A stretch of DNA of 64,000 bases, from NCBI GenBank assembly GCA_947172415.1, contig OX359198.1, forward strand, positions 7,593,450 through 7,657,449. Reading direction: 5' to 3'. Shown here piece by piece: positions 54,905 to 64,000 of the stretch. This DNA is from Chondrosia reniformis. Taxonomy: Eukaryota > Porifera > Demospongiae > Chondrillida > Chondrillidae. The stretch's first letter is position 1. Each line of letters begins with the position of its first letter. A program made the position numbers and the translations under genes. Under the pieces are notes generated by a model. That model saw only the letters and a program-made list of their open reading frames with translations. It had not been told where the DNA came from and did no database searches.

Positions 54905-57900
54905 TTAAAATTTGTAGCGTATGTAATATAAGTTAGCTGTTTTGTCGTAGGTGTAGTCAATTGGGAACAGAATTTGTCCCAGCTTGACTTTCCTTGTCTG
55001 TCCTGCTGTAAACTTGTAGCCATTTTCTCCTAGGTGGTGCCTGAGTGGAGAAAGGATGATGTCTTCACCTTGAAGTCTGTACACTTTCCCGAAGGATCCA
55101 TCTGTCTTGATAGCCACAAGTTCTCCAATGGTAGGTTCCAATGTTGTGTTTTCTATGATGTCGTCTGCTGTAGCAGACCTCTTTGGTGAGCCCTCACAGT
55201 TTGAGTCACCTAATAAGCTTGTTTGGAGCATGGTTCTTGAAAATTCATGTGCCTCCTTTTGCTTGTCCATGCTTGTTCGTCTGTCATACTCTGACAGTTG
55301 CTATGTATATGTGATAAGATAAATGTGACTCCGTTCAGCAGGTACTAAAGTAGTCAGCTTACCGTTTTTCTATTGTGCTTCATGGACCTTGCTAAAGATG
55401 TCTTAAGTTTCTCCGATAAGTCCATCTCCTCTAGATTAGTAACAAAACTTGACCTTATAGTGTTGATCCCCACATTTTGACCCGTGAATTGATAAAAAAT
55501 ACCCTTTATATAGGTGGACCAGCTGCCAGAAGTAAAGGGACTTCCACCTGGTCTCTGCATGTAGAAGAACATTCAGAAATAAAGATGCAGAAGTGATTGT
55601 TGATCAGTTGACTTACCACAAAGAGGGATGAATTCTTTGGATCCGAGCAAAGGTAAGCCTTCCTGTTTAATATATGTTCCTTTAATTGTTGCAAAAGTAG
55701 GGGGTGATCATCCAGAGAGACCAGATCATCATTGTAAAACTTCTTTGTTTTGTAATCTGACAGGTAGAGAAAGGCGTGGTCCCCCTCCAGATCTATATGG
55801 AGCATGTTGGCCTTGGTGGCATGCTTTCCCAGCGATGGAAGCTTCTTGTGTACCTGTGTTTGCAGGGAGGAAGTGACGACAGACCTAGGTGAGTCAGACA
55901 GTGATAATTTAATACAATATACTTGTGCCTTTACCATAAAATGTAGGGACTGGTACTCTTTTGACCTCCTGGGAGGCAGGTCTGTATAGAATAGTAGTGC
56001 TAGAAATTTTTGTCCTAGCACAGCCTTCTTTATACCAGAGTCTTCACTAGCATATGCATTTTTGCATTGTTTCACCACCTGTAAAATTTCGTCCCTAAGT
56101 AGAAAGATTAGTATATAATTTTGTTATGTTATTTACAAACAACAGAGATACACTAATTAGAAACTTACCAATCAAGCCACATTCTCCGTGCCTTCAAAGC
56201 ATCTCTGCTTTGATGAGCTGTAAGGGAACTAGATGCTTTCTTAAAGGATTCTGATTTTTTCTTAAGCCTTTTGTAGAAGGGTGTGTCATATGAAATGTCT
56301 TCTTCTGCTGCTAAGTAGCGTAGAATGTAGCAGAGATGGTCAATGTACGTCCCAATTGTGCTTCCCATTAGGTGCTTATCCTATATTGAGAGATATTAGC
56401 AAAGATTGGGGCAATGGTGGTGGATCACACTGGCAAGGGAGGTGTTGAGGAAAATTACAAAGTGGTAGGATGGTATTCAGCATTTGACATGGTAAGACAC
56501 ATATATGTATCAGTGTTTACTAACCTCTAAAGAGTTAACAAAACTTTCCAGCATGTTACTATCCCTAGTATCTTCTAGACTGGGTTCTTGCTTAAAATTA
56601 ACTGAAACATAATGTAGATAGTCTGTGCAAAATAAGGAAGTATAATGTTTTTCCTAATTAGGACTTGCATAGCAATTACTTACTCAAAGTGTGTAATTTG
56701 ACCTTTTCCCAAGTCGATTCCTGGATACGGTCTCCATCCCTTTTCAAATTTGTGCTGCTTAGAAAGAACCTTTCTGTAGCTTTAATTTGCTTGGCCAATT
56801 GAGGGTGTTGACTGAGGTCAAGATAATTAGGCATTCTTCCTGGTTTTCCTTTTTTTACAGGGGGAACCATGTATTCATAGGTACTGTCGTCATCATCCTC
56901 AGACTCAGAATCATCAAAAGATGAATCAGAGTGATATGAAGCAGATGATAGTCTGTTGACTACTGGAGGCTGAATATTTAACTCAGGTAAATCTGTAGCT
57001 GTAGTATATGTACCTTGTGGCTCCTTGGGTTGGGGAGGACTTAGGACGAGATTTGTGGCTGGGATGGATGTACCTTGTGGCTCCTTGGGTTGGGGAGGAC
57101 TTAGGACGAGATTTGTGGCTGGGATGGATGTACCTTGTGGCTCCTTGTATTGGGGAGGACTTAGGACGAGACTTGTGGCTGGGATGGATGTACCTTGTGG
57201 CTCCTTGGGTTGGGGAGGACTTAGGACGAGACTTGTGGCTGGGATGGATGTACCTTGTGGCTCCTTGTATTGGGGAGGACTTAGGACGAGACTTGTGGCT
57301 GGGATGGATGTACCTTGTGGCTCCTTGGGTTGGGGAGGACTTAGGACGAGATTTGTGGCTGGGATGGATGTACCTTGTGGCTCCTTGGGTTGGGGAGGAC
57401 TTAGTACGAGACTTGTGGCTGGGATGGATGTACCTTGTGGCTCCTTGTATTGGGGAGGACTTAGGACGAGATTTGTGGCTGGGATGGATGTACCTTGTGG
57501 CTCCTTGGGTTGGGGAGGACTTAGGACGAGACTTGTGGCTGGGATGGATGTACCTTGTGGCTCCTTGGGTTGGGGAGGACTTAGGATGAGATTTGTGGCT
57601 GGGATGGATGTACCTTGTGGCTCCTTGGGTTGGGGAGGACTTAGGACGAGATTTGTGGCTGGGATGGATGTACCTTGTGGCTCCTTGTATTGGGGAGGAC
57701 TTAGGACGAGATTTGTGGCTGGGATGGATGTACCTTGTGGCTCCTTGGGTTGGGGAGGACTTAGGACGAGATTTGTGGCTGGGATGGATGTACCTTGTGG
57801 CTCCTTGGGTTGGGGAGGACTTAGGACGAGATTTGTGGCTGGGATGGATGTACCTTGTGGCTCCTTGGGTTGGGGAGGACTTAGGACGAGACTTGTAGTT

Positions 57901-58046
57901 GGGATGGATGGTGGCCGCTTGACTCCTAGATGGTGAATCTCACCTGGTTTAGATGATGGTTCTGCTGGTGGGTTTGTGTTGTGTCCCTGTTCTTTCATCC
58001 TTTTAAACATTAGAAACTCCTGATACTCTTCTGGCGCAATATCCAT
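54905..58046 (-). CDS. Crypton-like tyrosine recombinase, copy B
   Basis: Exons in coding order are 58046-56684, 56601-56525, 56380-56169, 56094-55617, 55554-55363 and 55300-54905, each displaced by exactly 8393 bases from copy A and of equal length. All the catalytic residues described for copy A (PPRR arginine, YKT lysine, IRSSF arginine, KHNR histidine, SEYDRR tyrosine) are unchanged. The few differences lie in the N-terminal Pro-rich repeat (N for S at fixed variable positions) and are otherwise silent. Both copies are intact, so neither is obviously decayed. Confidence 0.82.
57008..57903. repeat. Coding 60-bp minisatellite in recombinase copy B
   Basis: Fifteen 60-base units, the same number and nearly the same variant order as in copy A. 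This fixes the duplication of the whole unit as later than the repeat expansion. Confidence 0.95.
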
Positions 58047-58361
58047 GGTAGTCCTTTGTCTTTGAAGAAGTGAAAAGTTAAGGTGAGTCTGGTTTAACAC
58101 TTTCATTTATATACTGAAACGTGCATAAAATTTATTCTGATGTAATATTTCCTTATATGGGTGCATTTTGCCCCTGCTGTTGGTCAATTAACAAGATTGA
58201 GCAGACAAATTCCACTGTTGGGCTTCAATGAGTTCATTAATATGGGAGCAGTGTTAATTGTAAAGGGACCAGACAACATTCAGATTCAGATTAACTGTAT
58301 CCTAATACAATATTGGTTTAATTATCTAGTTATTATTATTGAGTCATTGGTCTAAAATTAA

Positions 58362-59193
58362 TTATGTCCTCCTTCTTTTGGAATGTAGAAGCTCTGGCCA
58401 TGGTAGCTGAACTTCCCTGTCAAAGTTCTGGCCCCAATGCTCCCTAAAGTTGGTGAAGATGGAGTCCCGGAGTGTGGCTTGGCTCCAGGCAGCGTGGTTG
58501 TGAGGAAGCACAGTCCATGCAAGGGCTTGTATGAGTACATGAGACTTTCCCCAGGTGTGAACTGCAGTGGTTGAAAGGTAAGGCAGCCAAAAGGATTGTA
58601 TTCCATAGTGTATGGTTAGTTCCTTGGGAAGGATAGGATTGATTTTAGGATGTCTGCTGTAATAGAAGGCCCACCATACGTAATTAATCCAGATGTTGAG
58701 TGAGGGAGTCCTTCGAAGGAGCACACCCCAGGGTGCTGCTCCGTCCTGTACCAGTTTGCCCGGTACTCATAGACTGTCCTTGTAGGACAGGACGATCTTT
58801 CAGGTGATGGGCTCAGGATGGCCTGGGGGGTCTCCAAATGAGTACATGTGGAGGATAACTGACTTACTGCCTGGGGTGGTTGAGTCACATCCTCGGGTGG
58901 TTGAGTCACATCCTCGGGTGGTTGAGTCACATCCTCGGGTGGTTGAGTCACATCCTCGGGTGGTTGAGTTACAGCCTGGTATGGTTGAGTCACATCCTGG
59001 GGTGACCCTGGAAGAGGGAAGACTACTGTGATTGTCCCTTCCATTTTAATAAAATCACTCCAAGACTTACCAAGGAAAAGCTGTTCAGCTTGACAAAGCA
59101 ATAAGAAGACAGCCTCATAGTCCCCATCTATAGGGCTATGTCTTGTGACTAAAGCCTCCAGAGCACGAAGCTTGTCGCAGCACTGTTGTATTC
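58362..59193 (-). CDS. Second subtelomeric gene, copy B (frame intact)
   Basis: Same layout as copy A: exon 59193-59071 with a phase-1 GTAAGT donor, then the VTQPPEDV repeat exon from 59007, then the frame with APWGVLLRRTPSLNIWIN. Here the run of T at ~58547 is one longer, and the last frame continues WGKSHVLIQALAWTVLPHNH and REHWGQNFDREVQLPWPELL to a stop at 58362. That is a more protein-like end than the shifted frame of A. The join between the second exon and the last frame (~58740) is not resolved. No known domain is recognised. It lies upstream of the recombinase on the same strand, so it could be a companion protein of the same element. Confidence 0.5.
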
Positions 59194-60046
59194 CTACATT
59201 GTTGGTTTGTTAATATGTAATTACTTATGTATATATTTATTAACATACATTCTTTTTTCAATTTAGGTTTTGTGGCCAAACAGCTAAGGATGAGCTATTA
59301 TTAATTTAAATTTTATGTAATTACTTATGTATATATTTATTAACATTCATTCTTTTTTCAATTTAGGTTTTGTGGCTAAACAGCTAAGGATGAACTATTA
59401 TTAATTTAATTTTTTTATTGTAAATATACTAATAATTATTATGGCTTCGTATATGCATTGCAAAAATGGATGTGCGGGCGATAAAAACATGGTGTTCCGT
59501 ATCTAAAATCCGGAAGTGACTTAAAAGTATTTAGCCATTAACTTATCTGTTTTTCAGTACGCAAGAGGCCAAACATTTACATAGGACTATTATATACAGC
59601 TCCAGCTTATTAATTTTGTAGTTTTATGTCTGTAAAATAGCAGTTGAAATGACACTAATTATATAATAAAATTACAACGTGTCTTGGATTTTCTCGGATA
59701 CTGCGTATATTACCATTACAATCGCCCTAATGAAAAATAAACTAAACCTGCTCAAGAAACTAACCAGACATAACTGAGAAACACTATTGATACTTGTGAA
59801 CTAATAGAAGACTCTTGAAAAACGTCGAAAGAATGATGCAATTGCAAACAAACTACGCATTTCAGATACATAGGCTACATTAAGTTATAGTCGGCCAAAT
59901 GCAACCATTGAACAATTAAAGCAGGCTTAGCACACAAACCCACGTCTTACACATAAAGTAAAAGTGAAATATTGGCTGTATATTAAATTTTTGTACCAAA
60001 ACCATTCAATGAACAGGACGGTCATACATATTAATCATTAAAAAAA

Positions 60047-60559
60047 GCCAGGGGCCCACAAATCACACCCGTGCCTATTTGGCACCCATGCCACCCCTTC
60101 AAAATGGGCATCATTGGAAAGAGCTCCTCGAGAGCTTTCGATTGATGCCCATTTTGTGCTGCTACATCCCTTCCTCACGGGAGTGGGGGGAGGGATGTAG
60201 CAAAAAAGATATACAGGCTCGCCAAGAAAAGGCAATTAGTGGAAACATTTTCCTGAGAAACTCCCCCACGCTAGCATGCTGAAACCTTGTCAGTCCATCG
60301 TTTGGATCAGGACTCAACCATTTCAAGTCCTAGGTCCATTTTGTGGAGCCTGTCAATTTTTTTGAGCCCCTCGGAATGGAAGACCCCCTGTTCAGCTATG
60401 CCAGGGGCCCACAAATCACACCCGTGCCTATTTGGCACCCATGCCACCCCTTCAAAATGGGCATCATTGGAAAGAGCTCCTCGAGAGCTTTCGATTGATG
60501 CCCATTTTGCCCTGCTACATCCCTTCCTCACGGGAGTGGGGGGAGGGATGTAGCAAAAA
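60047..60559. repeat. 353-bp tandem repeat with paired hairpins, unit B (about 1.5 copies)
   Basis: Copies start at 60047 and 60400 with the same borders as in unit A. The first copy has ttttgtgctgc in place of ttttgccctgc. The copy-number difference (four cores in A, two in B) accounts for the length difference between the units. Confidence 0.93.
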
Positions 60560-61413
60560 TTTTAGTCTATATGATATGTTATGGTTTACTTCTATTGCTA
60601 ATTTGCGTGGGTATTTGCGGTTTAGGAATTAAGTTATTCATTTATATTTTATTGAACTTTTGTATAGCGTATGCAGGAACAATTAATTGAGCATGTAGCT
60701 TAAAGCTAGTGACAAGTGTTCCTTAGTGATTGAGGAAATTTAAAGCTCTCTTTTTTCTGTTAGTGGTGTTCTTTTAGCTCTTAGTTGAGACCTAAAAATT
60801 GGAAAATTTCGAAAAGTATATCTTTACTTGTGGAAGTCGTATCGACTCCAAATAAACTTTATTGGGCATACTTTTGGAGTAAGAATGATGAGCTAAAAAA
60901 CTAGAAGTGTATAGCTTTGGGAAAGGCATAAAACACATGGGGTGTTTTTGGAATTTTGAATTTACCGCAGTTTTGAACAGGAGCCCTGTTCAAGCCTATA
61001 CTTTAAGTATTGTTGCGGTTAGATATTTTGCTAGGAATGCATGTTATAACTGCAGCAAACAATGACTAGGAACAGTATTACATTATATATCCATAATTCA
61101 ATGCTTGGTACGGGCGTGACAGGAATATTAGACTCGTTACCCTTTTCTATCCAAAGAAACATGCTTTCCAAGGTGGCCTACTCGGAAGAGGACATAAAAG
61201 GGTATCGATAAAGGCCGTGTTGAAGTATTTCCATTCCGATGAACGTATCGTTCCTAGTACAGGCCTAACCAAGCTAAATATACGTAATTCATCGATCTTA
61301 TTTGTAAAAAGAACGTTTAATTCTACGATTCCTTTAAAATAATAAGTACGTATATATATATATATTATATATCACTTCCGTGTGGGGATTGCGCAACAGA
61401 AGTAGTCACGAGA

Positions 61414-61467
61414 ATGGCGGGAACTAAAGAAAGGAGAGGTGTGAACGGCAGCTGGAGCTTGTTAAAT
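61414..61467 (+). other. Orphan promoter and first exon facing the telomere, unit B
   Basis: Identical to the copy at 53724-53777. It sits about 240 bases from the terminal telomere, so no downstream exon can exist on this chromosome end. Confidence 0.5.
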
Positions 61468-61707
61468 GTAAGTTATAGCAACTATAATCCACAATATTTG
61501 CCTTGATTATGATTTTTTAGCAACCCTAAATTCTATAGATCGATAGATTTGGGTTGATTTACTAATTTTTTTACATTATTGGGATAAATTTGGCCTCAAA
61601 CTAATTATTGTTTTTCATTTGTACTTAATTTTAAAAACAAGTAAAGGTATAAAAGGATTAGAAAGGGTTAATTATTTGTACTATTACCGTTTAAAATTCA
61701 GGATTAA

Positions 61708-64000
61708 TTAGGGTTAGGGTTAGGGTTAGGGTTAGGGTTAGGGTTAGGGTTAGGGTTAGGGTTAGGGTTAGGGTTAGGGTTAGGGTTAGGGTTAGGGTTA
61801 GGGTTAGGGTTAGGGTTAGGGTTAGGGTTAGGGTTAGGGTTAGGGTTAGGGTTAGGGTTAGGGTTAGGGTTAGGGTTAGGGTTAGGGTTAGGGTTAGGGT
61901 TAGGGTTAGGGTTAGGGTTAGGGTTAGGGTTAGGGTTAGGGTTAGGGTTAGGGTTAGGGTTAGGGTTAGGGTTAGGGTTAGGGTTAGGGTTAGGGTTAGG
62001 GTTAGGGTTAGGGTTAGGGTTAGGGTTAGGGTTAGGGTTAGGGTTAGGGTTAGGGTTAGGGTTAGGGTTAGGGTTAGGGTTAGGGTTAGGGTTAGGGTTA
62101 GGGTTAGGGTTAGGGTTAGGGTTAGGGTTAGGGTTAGGGTTAGGGTTAGGGTTAGGGTTAGGGTTAGGGTTAGGGTTAGGGTTAGGGTTAGGGTTAGGGT
62201 TAGGGTTAGGGTTAGGGTTAGGGTTAGGGTTAGGGTTAGGGTTAGGGTTAGGGTTAGGGTTAGGGTTAGGGTTAGGGTTAGGGTTAGGGTTAGGGTTAGG
62301 GTTAGGGTTAGGGTTAGGGTTAGGGTTAGGGTTAGGGTTAGGGTTAGGGTTAGGGTTAGGGTTAGGGTTAGGGTTAGGGTTAGGGTTAGGGTTAGGGTTA
62401 GGGTTAGGGTTAGGGTTAGGGTTAGGGTTAGGGTTAGGGTTAGGGTTAGGGTTAGGGTTAGGGTTAGGGTTAGGGTTAGGGTTAGGGTTAGGGTTAGGGT
62501 TAGGGTTAGGGTTAGGGTTAGGGTTAGGGTTAGGGTTAGGGTTAGGGTTAGGGTTAGGGTTAGGGTTAGGGTTAGGGTTAGGGTTAGGGTTAGGGTTAGG
62601 GTTAGGGTTAGGGTTAGGGTTAGGGTTAGGGTTAGGGTTAGGGTTAGGGTTAGGGTTAGGGTTAGGGTTAGGGTTAGGGTTAGGGTTAGGGTTAGGGTTA
62701 GGGTTAGGGTTAGGGTTAGGGTTAGGGTTAGGGTTAGGGTTAGGGTTAGGGTTAGGGTTAGGGTTAGGGTTAGGGTTAGGGTTAGGGTTAGGGTTAGGGT
62801 TAGGGTTAGGGTTAGGGTTAGGGTTAGGGTTAGGGTTAGGGTTAGGGTTAGGGTTAGGGTTAGGGTTAGGGTTAGGGTTAGGGTTAGGGTTAGGGTTAGG
62901 GTTAGGGTTAGGGTTAGGGTTAGGGTTAGGGTTAGGGTTAGGGTTAGGGTTAGGGTTAGGGTTAGGGTTAGGGTTAGGGTTAGGGTTAGGGTTAGGGTTA
63001 GGGTTAGGGTTAGGGTTAGGGTTAGGGTTAGGGTTAGGGTTAGGGTTAGGGTTAGGGTTAGGGTTAGGGTTAGGGTTAGGGTTAGGGTTAGGGTTAGGGT
63101 TAGGGTTAGGGTTAGGGTTAGGGTTAGGGTTAGGGTTAGGGTTAGGGTTAGGGTTAGGGTTAGGGTTAGGGTTAGGGTTAGGGTTAGGGTTAGGGTTAGG
63201 GTTAGGGTTAGGGTTAGGGTTAGGGTTAGGGTTAGGGTTAGGGTTAGGGTTAGGGTTAGGGTTAGGGTTAGGGTTAGGGTTAGGGTTAGGGTTAGGGTTA
63301 GGGTTAGGGTTAGGGTTAGGGTTAGGGTTAGGGTTAGGGTTAGGGTTAGGGTTAGGGTTAGGGTTAGGGTTAGGGTTAGGGTTAGGGTTAGGGTTAGGGT
63401 TAGGGTTAGGGTTAGGGTTAGGGTTAGGGTTAGGGTTAGGGTTAGGGTTAGGGTTAGGGTTAGGGTTAGGGTTAGGGTTAGGGTTAGGGTTAGGGTTAGG
63501 GTTAGGGTTAGGGTTAGGGTTAGGGTTAGGGTTAGGGTTAGGGTTAGGGTTAGGGTTAGGGGTTAGGGTTAGGGTTAGGGTTAGGGTTAGGGTTAGGGTA
63601 GGGTTAGGGTTAGGGTTAGGGTTAGGGTTAGGTTAGGGTTAGGTTAGGGTTAGGTTAGGTTAGGGTTAGGTTAGGGTTAGGGTTAGGGTTAGGGTTAGGG
63701 TTAGGGTTAGGGTTAGGGTTAGGGTTAGGGTTAGGGTTAGGGTTGGTTAGGGTTAGGGTTAGGGTTTGGGTTAGGGTTAGGGTTAGGGTTAGGGTTAGGG
63801 TTAGGTTAGGGTTAGGGTTAGGGTTAGGGTTAGGGTTAGGGTTAGGGGTTAGGGTTAGGGTTAGGTGAGGGTTAGGGTTAGGGTTAGGTTAGGGTTAGGG
63901 TTAGGGTTAGGGTTAGGGTTAGGGTTAGGGTTAGGGTTAGGGTTAGGTTAGGGTTAGAGGGTTAGGTTAGGGTTAGGTTAGGGTTAGGGTTAGGGTTAGG
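61708..64000 (+). repeat. Terminal telomere (TTAGGG)n
   Basis: About 380 TTAGGG repeats run to the window edge with the G-rich strand 5'->3', as expected for a right chromosome end. The stretch to ~63555 is essentially perfect. From ~63560 onward variants (TTAGG, TTAGGGG, TTTGGG, TTAGAGGG, TTAGGTGAGGG) become frequent. Confidence 0.98.

Larger units (their letters stand above)
54831..61708. repeat. Subtelomeric unit B (Y'-like amplicon)
   Basis: Second copy of unit A, 6.9 kb long, with the same left and right borders. Its outer edge is the terminal telomere. Internal differences are scattered single-base changes and two fewer 353-bp repeats. Confidence 0.93.

Noticed and set aside
54831-61708. 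Unit B as a simple assembly duplication of unit A
   Set aside because: The copies differ by scattered substitutions, a one-base indel, two 353-bp repeat units and different telomeric variant flanks, which fits a real recent duplication. Read depth would still be needed to be sure.

Overview
The window is the end of a metazoan chromosome. It runs from a compact block of multi-exon genes, through satellite DNA, into subtelomeric repeats and a terminal (TTAGGG)n telomere at the right edge. The gene content (beta-catenin, TRAF, LARP7, PRMT3, hyccin, HROB), the spliceosomal GT-AG introns, many under 100 bases, and the tight gene spacing fit an early-branching animal with a compact genome. A sponge is my best guess, but that is inference from style and not from a marker. 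All CDS entries are given as genomic spans. The exon models in the evidence were built by hand from splice motifs, reading phase and family alignment from memory.

Layout: 1-5651 holds beta-catenin (5' end off the window) and a LARP7-like gene, both +. 5745-20435 is a repeat block: a 169-bp satellite interrupted by three inverted copies of a ~720-bp module and bounded by two direct copies of a related element, the left one split by a foldback element. 20879-43118 is gene-dense. In order it holds an Ig-domain transmembrane receptor (-), an SR-rich nuclear protein (-), a TRAF adaptor (+), hyccin (+), PRMT3 (+), a Rab-like GTPase (-), HROB (-) and a tyrosine-aminotransferase-like protein (+). HROB and the aminotransferase-like gene are head to head, with start codons 27 bases apart. 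Several of these proteins lack a hallmark of their family (LARP7 xRRM, TRAF RING ligands, GTPase prenylation cysteine, aminotransferase PLP lysine). Many introns are swollen by minisatellites, up to ~2 kb in HROB.

43480-46437 is a 177-bp satellite related in layout to the 169-bp one, then a 36-bp minisatellite, then telomere-like variant repeats. From 46438 to 61708 a subtelomeric unit is present twice (A 46438-54020, B 54831-61708). The copies are nearly identical and are flanked by telomeric repeats in the same orientation. Each unit carries, on the minus strand, a six-exon gene for a Crypton-like tyrosine recombinase of about 905 residues and a second unrecognised gene (frameshifted in A, open in B). 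Each also carries a 353-bp tandem repeat (four copies in A, two in B) and an orphan promoter plus first exon facing the telomere. This Y'-like, recombinase-bearing subtelomeric amplicon is the most striking thing in the window. The last ~2.3 kb is telomere.
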